A stretch of 64,000 nt of DNA. Origin: Pseudomonadota bacterium (lineage in GTDB: Bacteria > Pseudomonadota > Alphaproteobacteria > Rhodobacterales > Rhodobacteraceae). Below, one piece after another: positions 7,286 to 15,394 of this stretch (the first letter of the stretch is position 1; each line of letters begins with the position of its first letter). The stretch is taken from contig JAJXZX010000001.1 of the NCBI GenBank assembly GCA_021779835.1, forward strand, positions 1-64,000, given 5' to 3'. Both the position numbers and the translations under genes were made by a program. The notes beneath the pieces were generated by a model. That model was not told the origin of the DNA. It saw only the letters and a list, made by a program, of their open reading frames with translations, and ran no database searches.

Positions 7286-9572
7286 CCGGTCGTCGATTGA
7301 TGGCGGAAATATCTGTGTCATCTGGATTGATGACATGATCGACATTTTCACATGGCGGACGGCGTTTGGTCTGGAAATAAAGACCCCGAACATCGACCGG
7401 CTGATGAAAGAGGGGACGCGGTTCGGCAATGCCTACGCCACCGTTCCGCTGTGCGCCCCATGTCGGGCAGAGCTGTCAACCGGGCTATCGCCGTTCCGCA
7501 CCGGGCTTGTTGACCTGAACCGCTTTTGGCGTGACGAACTGCCGCCAACCGCTGGCTGGCAGTTCGACCTGCGCCGCGCCGGGTTTCGCACCTTTACCAC
7601 CGGCAAGACCGATGCAAACTACAAGCCGATGCCCGACGAATATCGCCGCATCCTGTTCCATCATGACGTCGAGGCAAAGGATCACGGTGGCCGCAGCAAC
7701 GTGCATGACTACCTTGATCGAGGGCCAGGCATACGCAGCGTGAACCATCCCAATGATGACGGCACGCAGGACAAGGCGTTTTACGATCAACGGGTTGCGC
7801 AGAATGCGATCAGTTATCTGCGCAAGGCCGACCCCGCGCGTCGGCACCTGATCCAGCTTGGCTTCAAGCATCCGCACTTCGATCTGATTTGTCCCGACCG
7901 CTTTTATCAGATGTATCGGCCAGAGGATATTCGCTGGCCATCGATCGCACATCCCGACGACTTCACTGGTCCGCAGCCCGGCATGGCGGTTTACGAACTG
8001 GCCTATATCGTCAACGGCAACTGGACACCCGAGAAAGCCGGCGACGATGCGTGGCGGCAAGTTGTGCGCGGATATTTCGCGGCATGTTCGCATGTTGACC
8101 ATGAAATCGGTCGTTTCATGGATGCCCTGCGTGCGTCGCCTTTGGGGCAAAACACTACGGTTATTCTATTGTCCGACAACGGCTTCAATCTGGGCACGCA
8201 TGACAGCTTCCACAAAATGAGCCAGTGGGACAGTGCGGCCCATGTGCCACTGGGGATCTGGCATGCCGGGATGGAGCCGGGCCTGGTGCTGGATATGCCC
8301 GTATCGCTGCATAACATCCCCAAGACGATCCTTGATCTTGCAGGACTTCCCTACCGGCCGGACTGGGTTTCGGGGCAGAGCCTGCTGCCGTTGATTGACC
8401 CCTCTTTTGGCACGTTTGACCGCTCTAAATCGCCCCTGACGGCGGTATTTGGCACCTTGTCGGTGCGCCCCTCAGTCGAAGGATATGAGCATCTTCGCTA
8501 CTTCCGCTACCCGAATGGCGAAGAGCATGTCTATGACGTAGAGAATGACCCCGGAGAGACGACAAATCTGGCTGGTGGCCCGGAAACCGCATTTCTGCGG
8601 GCGGAGTTGGTAAAATCCGCGCTGGACCTTGGCCTTGACCTTCGCGGTTTCGAGAACCCTGCGGATGGCGTCAACGCCATGATGGCGATGGACGGCTCTG
8701 TCGTGCTGGCCGGTGGCAACGCGGACAATGATTATTGGGCCTATGGCGAGGCCGCCGAACGCATTGTCGAGACGCCGCACGGCGGTCACGACACGCTGTG
8801 GTATATGGCAGGGCCAGACGGCTATACTCTGCGGGTTCCGGCAAATATTGAAACGGTGCGGCTTGCCACGGTGGTCGCGCGGAATGAAGAGGATATGAAG
8901 ACTGGCAAGGTCGTGCATATCGTCGCGCATCCCGACAGCGAGATCGATTTTGAATCCTCTGAACGAGTGTCGGTTCACGTTGTCGGAAGCCGCCTCGACG
9001 ATATCATGGTCGGGCCGAAATACGCGGGCGCGACGTTCTATGGCGGCGAGGGAAACGATGTGCTGACCTCGGGGTCATCGCGTCGCAACGACCACAACGC
9101 CTTCTACGGTGGACCCGGTAATGACACGCTGAAGGGCGGGAATGGCCGCGATACGCTGGACGGTGGGCCGGGCGACGATGTGATCTATGGCGGCAACGGG
9201 TTCAACAAGATCTATGGCGGGCCGGGCAACGATCTGATCATGGATGGCGAGCATAGTTCGATCATCCATACCGGGCCGGGTCGGAACCGGGTTATTTCGG
9301 GCGATGGCAAGGACCAGTTCTTTGTCGGTCCCGGCGAAAACCAGATCACCGGCGGACCGGGCGGCGTGACTTACACAATCGCCTACGGTGGCGTCTGCAC
9401 CATCACCGACTGGCGGCCCGCCGATGTTATCGACCTGTCAGAGTGGCCCGCTCGCCCCGACGTCACGCTTGCGGTGGGCGAGGCGGTGATCAGCCTAGGC
9501 CTTTCGGCCGTAGTCGTTACCGGATGCACCGATCTGGAGGCATTGCAGCGGGACCTGATCCTGCCTGCCTAA
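7275..9572 (+). CDS. Sulfatase-family hydrolase with C-terminal RTX calcium-binding repeats
   Basis: 765 residues. Residues 10-450 form an alkaline phosphatase-like sulfatase domain. It has the metal-binding Asp19-Asp20 (VIWIDD), the CxPxR formylglycine motif at Cys60-Ala-Pro-Cys-Arg64 (PLCAPCRAELSTG), KHPH at 198-201, and the second metal site SDNGFNLGTHD (300-310) followed by HKMSQWD and VPLGIW. The usual GKxH is present only as GKTD (110-113). Residues ~590-700 carry glycine/Asp nonapeptides (GGEGNDVL, GGPGNDTL, GGPGDDVI, GGPGNDLI), that is hemolysin-type RTX repeats. There is no N-terminal signal peptide, as expected for type I secretion through a C-terminal signal; no secretion ABC transporter is encoded here. 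I infer an exported enzyme acting on sulfated or phosphorylated glycans. The stop overlaps the convergent methyltransferase stop. Confidence 0.88.
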   Translation: MGFDRSSIDGGNICVIWIDDMIDIFTWRTAFGLEIKTPNIDRLMKEGTRFGNAYATVPLCAPCRAELSTGLSPFRTGLVDLNRFWRDELPPTAGWQFDLRRAGFRTFTTGKTDANYKPMPDEYRRILFHHDVEAKDHGGRSNVHDYLDRGPGIRSVNHPNDDGTQDKAFYDQRVAQNAISYLRKADPARRHLIQLGFKHPHFDLICPDRFYQMYRPEDIRWPSIAHPDDFTGPQPGMAVYELAYIVNGNWTPEKAGDDAWRQVVRGYFAACSHVDHEIGRFMDALRASPLGQNTTVILLSDNGFNLGTHDSFHKMSQWDSAAHVPLGIWHAGMEPGLVLDMPVSLHNIPKTILDLAGLPYRPDWVSGQSLLPLIDPSFGTFDRSKSPLTAVFGTLSVRPSVEGYEHLRYFRYPNGEEHVYDVENDPGETTNLAGGPETAFLRAELVKSALDLGLDLRGFENPADGVNAMMAMDGSVVLAGGNADNDYWAYGEAAERIVETPHGGHDTLWYMAGPDGYTLRVPANIETVRLATVVARNEEDMKTGKVVHIVAHPDSEIDFESSERVSVHVVGSRLDDIMVGPKYAGATFYGGEGNDVLTSGSSRRNDHNAFYGGPGNDTLKGGNGRDTLDGGPGDDVIYGGNGFNKIYGGPGNDLIMDGEHSSIIHTGPGRNRVISGDGKDQFFVGPGENQITGGPGGVTYTIAYGGVCTITDWRPADVIDLSEWPARPDVTLAVGEAVISLGLSAVVVTGCTDLEALQRDLILPA

Positions 9573-10264
9573 ACGTAATGGCCTTGGATCGGCGGCGTGT
9601 AGGGCCGCGCTTCCATCGGTTTGCGGCAGGCGTAAAGCAGCATGTGAGGGCCCTCAAGGAACCTCTCACCGCCGCGATGCCGGCCGGTTGGATCAGGCAC
9701 GGGAATGATGGTCCGAGGCGACCGGCGCGGAACCAGCGAGACTTCCAGCATTTCGCAGCCACGCGCGTGGTGCCAGTAGCGCCAAGGGACGTCTGGGCCG
9801 GTCTGAAAGAAGCCATGCCCAAACCACCCATCACCGGCGATGAAGCCCAGCATCAACCCACCGGGCTTTAGCATGTGGAAGCAATTGTCGATCGCCTGTC
9901 CGATGTAGAAAATATGCTCGGTCGTTCCACCGTCCAGCACGACATCGAATTGTTCGTGCAAATGCTCTGGCACTGGATAGTTCAGATCGTGGATGTGTTG
10001 GGCCTGTTCCTTGTCGGTGAAGTCCATTGCTTCAATTACCGGATAGCCCAAAGACGTCAGCAGGTTCTCGGTAAAGCCATCCTCTTGCACGACATCAGCC
10101 ATTGTCAGCGTGTGCCCCTCTGCAGGCAGCGCCGCGACAAACCGCTCCAGCTTGCGGCCTTGCAGGTGCAATTTCTGGCGCCCGAGGATGATGCCGCGCT
10201 TCGCATCCTGCAAATGTTTCGCGCTTCGCGCCAGAAACATGCCGGGAATTAGTGAGATACCCAA
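9569..10264 (-). CDS. SAM-dependent methyltransferase-like protein
   Basis: 231 residues from a TTG at 10264, with GAGGAC six to eleven bases upstream; an ATG nine codons in is the alternative. The core FDVVLDGGTTEHIFYIGQA ... MLKPGGLMLGFIAGDG matches the motif II-III part of class I methyltransferases (Asp-rich strand, 'lkpGG' turn). The preceding TSLGYPVIEAMDFTD fits the acidic strand of the Rossmann fold. A clean GxGxG motif is missing; TMADVVQEDG may be its divergent counterpart. It sits 2 bases downstream of a glycosyltransferase-like gene, so it probably methylates a glycan or sugar nucleotide product of this module. Its stop codon overlaps that of the convergent sulfatase gene by 4 bases. 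Confidence 0.65.
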   Translation of the reverse strand: MGISLIPGMFLARSAKHLQDAKRGIILGRQKLHLQGRKLERFVAALPAEGHTLTMADVVQEDGFTENLLTSLGYPVIEAMDFTDKEQAQHIHDLNYPVPEHLHEQFDVVLDGGTTEHIFYIGQAIDNCFHMLKPGGLMLGFIAGDGWFGHGFFQTGPDVPWRYWHHARGCEMLEVSLVPRRSPRTIIPVPDPTGRHRGGERFLEGPHMLLYACRKPMEARPYTPPIQGHYV

Positions 10265-10266
10265 GG

Positions 10267-11187
10267 TTAGTCCTCATTGCCAAGGTTTTGTGTCGCTGCC
10301 TCGGTGCCGGATGTGTCCGGCGCATCAGGGTTCAGTCGACGCACAAAAGCCACGCCGGTATGTTGCGCAAGCAAGCGTTGGCCGATCTTGTTCAGCCCAA
10401 CTTCGCGCAGCACATTCAAGTTTCGATAATGCACCGTGTAAATTTCCCGGTCGTCGGGAAGGGCTTTGCCGCGCATTAAGCCACCAAGGATGTAATGCTG
10501 TTCTTCCGGCAATTGGTTCCACGCCAGCCCCGCTCTCTTGATTGCCAGCGGAAGCGTCATCTGATCCAGATAGGGGCGCCGGTTTTCCAGTGTTTCGACG
10601 CGGTCCAATTTCCGCGCGGTGTCATACCAGACATCCGGGAAGCGGCCATCTGGGCCACCCGTCTCGGGGAAGACCACCAATCCGGCGCTGAAATATGGCA
10701 CGACCCACGGCCTGCTCTGACGCATCATGTGAATGCGTTCCGTGGGCACCGGCATGTCAAACGCGCCGTAGATGGTGTCCCAGATTTCCTGACCGGCCCA
10801 ACGCATCGAGGCTGCGACTGAACACGAGACATGTCCGGCGCGGCACAGGTTGGCAGGATCGTTCGGGCGCATGAACAGCACGTCGGAGTCGACGAAGGCC
10901 GAGTATTCGGTATCGCGCGGCTGCATTGCGGCGATGATCTTGTTGCCGTGCGGATAATCCGTATCCCACATTCCCAACGTTTTCATCGGCCGGATTTCGG
11001 CGCCCATCATTTCGTGGGCTTTGAACACCGCCGGGTCCAGATCCGCCATGCGATGTTCGGGGCAATAGCCCACCGCCTGCACGTTATCGCCAAAATTGCT
11101 CCGGATCGACGCAAGCAGGGTGCAAGCGTAAATCTGGTAATCGGGCGGCTCGACGATATAGGCGAAAGTCAGCGTAGGTTGGGCCAT
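10267..11187 (-). CDS. GT-A fold glycosyltransferase-like protein
   Basis: 306 residues. It begins with LTFAYIVEPPDYQIYACTLL, a Rossmann-like start, and carries SAFVDSDVLFMRP, a DxD (Asp-Ser-Asp) metal/nucleotide-sugar site in the expected place, about a third of the way in. PYFSAGLVVFPETGG resembles the 'fNaGv.v.p' element of GT8/GT32-like enzymes. LDQMTLPLAIKRAGLAWNQLP resembles their 'DQ..l......l..Lp' element. The family is not certain. The protein has no signal peptide or TM segment and is likely cytoplasmic. It lies between a second GT-like gene (8 bases upstream) and the methyltransferase, in one minus-strand operon. The acceptor is unknown. Confidence 0.68.
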   Translation of the reverse strand: MAQPTLTFAYIVEPPDYQIYACTLLASIRSNFGDNVQAVGYCPEHRMADLDPAVFKAHEMMGAEIRPMKTLGMWDTDYPHGNKIIAAMQPRDTEYSAFVDSDVLFMRPNDPANLCRAGHVSCSVAASMRWAGQEIWDTIYGAFDMPVPTERIHMMRQSRPWVVPYFSAGLVVFPETGGPDGRFPDVWYDTARKLDRVETLENRRPYLDQMTLPLAIKRAGLAWNQLPEEQHYILGGLMRGKALPDDREIYTVHYRNLNVLREVGLNKIGQRLLAQHTGVAFVRRLNPDAPDTSGTEAATQNLGNED

Positions 11188-11195
11188 GTGGAGGC

Positions 11196-12065
11196 CTATT
11201 CTTCCAGCGCGAGGGCCGGGTCTACACCAACCTCTTTACACATGCGCCACGCGTAAGAGTTTTCCAACGGCGGATTCTTACGCCACCACGGCTTGGTGCC
11301 ATTGGTGTAGAGGTGAACCGATAGGGTGTTGTCGGTAAAGTGCCCCTCTACCCGACCATAGGGATCATAGAACACGTCATTTAGCTGGAACGGCACCGGA
11401 TAAAGGTAATCCGGCGTCAGGGCTTTTTCATAATCACCCGTCTGTTGTGCGAAATAGGTGAACGCTTGCGGCCCGAAAGACGTGCGCTCTGCGTTATAAA
11501 TTCGCACTGCGTGGGGAAGTTTAGGATCCTGCTTTTCCAAACGTTTGCGCTGCTGCTTATTAAACCATGCCGGCGCGTCGGGCAGGTTGTCGTAATAGTC
11601 CAGCAGGCGGTCAATCAACTCACCCTTTTGCGGGATATAGACGACGCCACAATTCAGTGCGCCACGGAAACCGTGACCGGCAAAAATATTCTGCATCTCG
11701 TCCGGGAATGGGCGATAGCAAAATGCGTCGCAATCAATCCACACGGCATCTGTTTTCTGGATCATCTTGTAACGAAAGACATTCGACAGGAACGACGCGC
11801 TGGTCTGCTCGACAATGGACATGTCGATGTCCATGATTTCTGTTGCAGGTTTCACCACTATGCCGTCGGGCACATTGGAGACCGTCTCGGTGCAATAAAG
11901 CGTGGTTGGGTGGCCGTGCCGAACGTGGCTAAGCAGGCACAGTTGGTTGAGGTATTGCAGCCTTGGCCCAATCCACAGTGACGCGACGGGCCGACGTACA
12001 GAGTCCACCACTTTTCCTGATACTGCTTTCACCACTTTGCCTCTATGCTCCGACTCTTGGGACAC
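11196..12065 (-). CDS. GT32-like glycosyltransferase
   Basis: 289 residues from a GTG at 12065; no strong ribosome binding site, and GTG codons 10-20 residues further in are alternatives. Core homology begins near ASLWIGPRLQYLNQLCLLS, the 'iWiG..l....'-type start seen in capsular polysaccharide/mannosyltransferase-like GT32 proteins. The DxD motif is in AVWIDCDAFCYRPF. GALNCGVVYIP is the typical 'lN.gii..p' element following it. The C-terminal SVHLYTNGTKPWWRKN resembles the closing 'avHlw...w....' segment. It is the promoter-proximal gene of the glycosyltransferase-methyltransferase operon. Likely role: adding a sugar to a surface polysaccharide or glycolipid in the cytoplasm. Confidence 0.7.
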   Translation of the reverse strand: MSQESEHRGKVVKAVSGKVVDSVRRPVASLWIGPRLQYLNQLCLLSHVRHGHPTTLYCTETVSNVPDGIVVKPATEIMDIDMSIVEQTSASFLSNVFRYKMIQKTDAVWIDCDAFCYRPFPDEMQNIFAGHGFRGALNCGVVYIPQKGELIDRLLDYYDNLPDAPAWFNKQQRKRLEKQDPKLPHAVRIYNAERTSFGPQAFTYFAQQTGDYEKALTPDYLYPVPFQLNDVFYDPYGRVEGHFTDNTLSVHLYTNGTKPWWRKNPPLENSYAWRMCKEVGVDPALALEE

Positions 12066-12165
12066 TCATCACGGGCATCCACTTTGTCCTTATTTTAGCC
12101 AGAGATATTCCATATCAATCTTCGGCTGTCCAGCAAAGCGTGGGTAGCCTGCCCCGAAGCGATCG

Positions 12166-13590
12166 TCAGGTCGCGAGCGGCTTGTTCTGCCCAAGCGCTT
12201 CGGTTCCGTCCGCCAATATACGTTCCAACGGCCACGTTACCTCGACAATCGCGCCGCAGCGCTCTGGAAGCTCATTTGCATGCAGAAACGGATCGGCGCC
12301 ATTTGCAAAGTTGAGTTCGGCACCGGACCGTTCAAGAAGGGTCTTGGCGATAAACAGCCCCAGCCCCATTCCTTCGTATTCCGGTCGTTCGACCGGCCCA
12401 CGATCCGCGCGGCGCGATCGCACAAACGGGTCGCCAATGCGGCCAATGACCTCGACCGGATACCCCGGCCCGTCATCAATGATACGCACCGAAATGGTCC
12501 GATCCGTCCATTCGGCATCCACCCAGACGGTGCTTCGCGCGAAATCGACGCCGTTCTGTATCAGATTGCGCAAGCCATGGATGATCTCTGGCTGCCGGTG
12601 AATCGTGGGTTGCCGGTCGCTGCCGCCATGCACCGCGCGATCCGAAAAGATGATGCGCTTGCCGCGGGCAATATGCGGATCGGCGGCTTCACGAACGACG
12701 GCAGCCAGGGGCGCCTGACGCAGGTGAAGGTCGTCGTTGCCCGCCCGCCCCATCGCCCTGAGGATATCCCGGCAACGGTCGGCCTGATCGCGGATCAACC
12801 GAACGTCATCCCGAAGCGCGGGAGAGTCCCGCAGGTCGTCCATCAACTCGGTGCTGACCAATTTGATCGTCGCCAGCGGAGTGCCCAACTCATGCGCTGC
12901 CGCCGCGACAACGCCGCCAAGGTCCGTCAATTTCTGTTCGCGTGCCAGCGCCATTTGGGCGGCTAGCAGCGCCTCGGACATCGAATGAATCTCTGACGCG
13001 ACGCGGTGAGAATAGAGGCCGAGAAAGGCGATGCCGATAACAATCGCAAGCCAGAAGCCAAATCCGAGTATCCCCGGCGCCAGCAAGACGGCGCCTGATC
13101 GGGTGGTCAGCGGCAGATTGTAAACCGCAATCACCGTCATCAGCAGGATAGCGACAGACCCAAGGAAAACCGTCGTGCGCAACCGCAGGGCTGTCGCGGA
13201 AATTGTCACGGGCGCAAGGATAAGAAGCGCGAAGGGGTTGTTCAGCCCGCCCGTCAGGTAGAGCAGAAATGTCAGTTGCGAGATGTCGAACAGCAGCGTC
13301 AGCAGCGCCTCTGCTTCTGACAAACGCTTGTTACTGGGAAAGACTGCCGAGGCTACAAGGTTCGTAAGGATAGAGGCGCCAACAGCGAGGAAACAAAGCC
13401 CAAGCTCAAGCTGAATGTGATAGAGAAGATCCGTAACCAATATGGCCGCAACCTGGCCGAAAATCGCCATCCAGCGCAGCACAATCAAGGTGCGGAGGCG
13501 AACCCACTCGCTCCGGGTATCTCGAACGTCGTAGCCTGGAAATCCGCGGTTCATCACAACATATTGCTTCGTTGGGGCAGAGTGTCTCAT
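12166..13590 (-). CDS. regB: Redox-responsive sensor histidine kinase RegB/PrrB
   Basis: 474 residues. Residues ~35-195 contain six hydrophobic segments, with the quinone-binding heptapeptide GGLNNPF at 114-120. The H-box AHELGTPLATIKL has the phosphorylated His233. The redox-box Cys273 lies in DRCRDILRAMG, as in R. capsulatus RegB. The HATPase region has GLRNLIQNGVDFA, IDDGPGYP and EGMGLGLFIAKTLL. The kinase senses the quinone pool and oxygen and phosphorylates RegA. The gene is divergent from senC-regA-hvrA, the exact Rhodobacter arrangement. Start: ATG at 13590 or ATG at 13554 (Met13); the homologous part begins after the second, so the first 12 residues are uncertain. Confidence 0.96.
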   Translation of the reverse strand: MRHSAPTKQYVVMNRGFPGYDVRDTRSEWVRLRTLIVLRWMAIFGQVAAILVTDLLYHIQLELGLCFLAVGASILTNLVASAVFPSNKRLSEAEALLTLLFDISQLTFLLYLTGGLNNPFALLILAPVTISATALRLRTTVFLGSVAILLMTVIAVYNLPLTTRSGAVLLAPGILGFGFWLAIVIGIAFLGLYSHRVASEIHSMSEALLAAQMALAREQKLTDLGGVVAAAAHELGTPLATIKLVSTELMDDLRDSPALRDDVRLIRDQADRCRDILRAMGRAGNDDLHLRQAPLAAVVREAADPHIARGKRIIFSDRAVHGGSDRQPTIHRQPEIIHGLRNLIQNGVDFARSTVWVDAEWTDRTISVRIIDDGPGYPVEVIGRIGDPFVRSRRADRGPVERPEYEGMGLGLFIAKTLLERSGAELNFANGADPFLHANELPERCGAIVEVTWPLERILADGTEALGQNKPLAT

Positions 13591-13643
13591 TGTTAGAGAG
13601 AATGGGACTGGGGATCAATGCGATGCCGGGCCACTGAGGAACG
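13591..13643. promoter_or_regulatory. Divergent regB / senC promoter region
   Basis: Only 53 bases separate the two start codons, so promoters must overlap each other or the coding ends. In Rhodobacter this interval is known to be controlled by phosphorylated RegA itself. I cannot point to a definite RegA site here. Confidence 0.4.
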
Positions 13644-14273
13644 ATGCAGCAGATGACACGAATTTACGCCGGGACCGCCGTCCTTCTGATCGCAGCACTG
13701 CTTGGCGGCCTGCTCTTTTTCGTGACCGTCGGAAAGGAACGAGATCCCTATTCCACCTGCAGACAGGGACAGATCGCCACCGGGGCCGGCTCTGTCGGCG
13801 GGCCGTTCACCCTGGTGAACGAGGCGGGGATTTCGGTGACCGACAAGGATGTGATATCGAAGCCATCCCTGATCTATTTCGGCTACACCTTTTGCCCGGA
13901 CGTCTGTCCGATCGACAATGCCCGAAACGCCGAAGCGACGGACATACTTGAAAAACGCGGGCTTGACGTGCAGTCGGTGTTCATTTCCGTCGATCCGAAA
14001 CGGGACACGCCGAGCGTATTGCGTGCGTTCACGCAAAATCTTTCACCCAAGATGATCGGCCTGACGGGCAGTGAGGATCAGGTGAAAGCGGCAGCAAAAG
14101 AGTATCACGTCTATTACCATATTCAGGACCCCACCCAGAAGTATTATCTGTTCGACCACTCGACCTACACCTATCTGATGATGCCGGGAAAAGGGTTCCT
14201 TGACTTCTTTCGGCGCGACGTCTCGCCTCAGCAAATGGCCGACCGTGTGGCCTGTTTCATGGGTGCCCGCTGA
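13644..14273 (+). CDS. senC: SCO1/SenC copper chaperone (PrrC)
   Basis: 209 residues. A single N-terminal TM segment (TAVLLIAALLGGLLFFVTV, residues 11-29) anchors a periplasmic thioredoxin-like domain. The copper ligands are all present: Cys84 and Cys88 in FGYTFCPDVCP, and His172 in LFDHSTYTYLM. SVFISVDPKRDTP is another hallmark. SenC/PrrC delivers copper to cytochrome oxidases (cbb3 or aa3) and links oxidase function to the RegBA signal. It is the first gene of the senC-regA-hvrA unit; the spacing to regA is 70 bases. Confidence 0.96.
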   Translation: MQQMTRIYAGTAVLLIAALLGGLLFFVTVGKERDPYSTCRQGQIATGAGSVGGPFTLVNEAGISVTDKDVISKPSLIYFGYTFCPDVCPIDNARNAEATDILEKRGLDVQSVFISVDPKRDTPSVLRAFTQNLSPKMIGLTGSEDQVKAAAKEYHVYYHIQDPTQKYYLFDHSTYTYLMMPGKGFLDFFRRDVSPQQMADRVACFMGAR

Positions 14274-14343
14274 CGGCATTTGACCATGGCGGGGGATCGT
14301 CTTAGAAACATTCTCATATACATGGGAATGCAAGGATTTGATT

Positions 14344-14898
14344 ATGCCGGAGGAAGACTTCGCGAACCTCGGTGACGACCGGTCGCTGTTGTTGGTCGAC
14401 GACGACGAACCCTTCGTCAAACGCCTTGCGCGCGCCATGGAGAAGCGGGGCTTTCTGCCGGAAACCGCAGAGAGTGTTGCGGAAGGCAAAGCGATTGCGA
14501 CCACCCGTCCGCCGGCCTACGCCGTGGTTGACTTGCGGCTGGAAGACGGCAATGGCCTTGATGTCGTGGAAACGCTGCGGGAAAAGCGTCCGGGCTGCAG
14601 GATCGTTGTTCTGACAGGATACGGCGCCATTGCGACAGCTGTGGCTGCCGTGAAAATCGGCGCGATCGATTATCTTTCCAAACCTGCCGACGCCAACGAT
14701 ATTACCAATGCGCTATTGGCGCGCGGCGAGGCGCTTCCGCTGCCGCCGGAAAATCCGATGTCGGCGGACCGCGTGCGCTGGGAGCATATCCAACGTATCT
14801 ACGAACTTTGCGACCGCAATGTCAGCGAAACGGCGCGGCGCCTCAACATGCATCGTCGGACGCTGCAAAGGATTCTTGCCAAGCGGTCGCCAAAATAA
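14344..14898 (+). CDS. regA: Global redox response regulator RegA/PrrA
   Basis: 184 residues. The receiver domain has the acidic pocket LLLVDDDEPF, the phosphorylated Asp63 in VVDLRLEDGNG, and the switch/lysine region LTGYGAIATAVAAVKIGAIDYLSKP. After a proline-rich linker (EALPLPPENP) the short Fis-type helix-turn-helix, VSETARRLNMHRRTLQRIL, is nearly identical to that of the RegA/PrrA/ActR family. RegA activates photosynthesis, respiration, CO2 and N2 fixation genes under low oxygen. Start: ATG at 14344 with AAGGA eight bases upstream; an in-frame TTG two codons earlier is possible but less likely. Confidence 0.97.
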   Translation: MPEEDFANLGDDRSLLLVDDDEPFVKRLARAMEKRGFLPETAESVAEGKAIATTRPPAYAVVDLRLEDGNGLDVVETLREKRPGCRIVVLTGYGAIATAVAAVKIGAIDYLSKPADANDITNALLARGEALPLPPENPMSADRVRWEHIQRIYELCDRNVSETARRLNMHRRTLQRILAKRSPK

Positions 14899-15069
14899 CG
14901 ACAGGCATTTCAAAAGGCGGCTATCTTGGTGTGGTAAAGGTAATGAATTGGCGAAAGTGCGCCGAGGTTTGGATCAAATAATGGTTCTTGCGCATTTCGC
15001 GCTTGCCATTCTATTAGTGTTCGGCAATTTTTACGCAGGCGCACGAATAATCGTAAAAGGATTAATGCA

Positions 15070-15387
15070 TTGGAAATCGACATCAACACCCTTTCGTTGA
15101 AAGAACTGAAGGATCTGAATGTTCAGGTCACCAAGGCAATTTCAACATTTGAAGATCGCAAGAAGCGCGAAGCCCTGGCTGAAGTTGAAGAAACTGCGCG
15201 GCGGCTGGGATTTTCCCTGTCGGATTTGACCACCGGCGGCACAACAGTGCGCAAGCGCGCATCGGCAGCGCCTAAATATGCAAACCCGGCCAATCGGTCT
15301 GAGACGTGGACCGGGCGCGGGCGCAAACCTAAATGGATGGACGCGGCACTCAAGGCTGGAAAGTCTCCGGATGACCTGCTGATCTGA
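15070..15387 (+). CDS. hvrA: H-NS family trans-acting regulator HvrA (Spb)
   Basis: 105 residues from a TTG at 15070 with AAAGGA about eight bases upstream; a nearer ATG (15065) is out of frame. The N-terminal half is a helical oligomerisation region (LSLKELKDLNVQVTKAI... KKREALAEVEE). The C-terminus has the H-NS DNA-binding core TWTGRGRKPKWMDAAL, followed by GKSPDDLLI. HvrA in R. capsulatus modulates photosynthesis and nitrogen fixation genes in response to light and ammonium, and its gene follows regA, as here. A 171-base gap after regA leaves room for its own promoter. The rare TTG start may limit its translation. Confidence 0.92.
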   Translation: MEIDINTLSLKELKDLNVQVTKAISTFEDRKKREALAEVEETARRLGFSLSDLTTGGTTVRKRASAAPKYANPANRSETWTGRGRKPKWMDAALKAGKSPDDLLI

Positions 15388-15394
15388 TGTGTAT

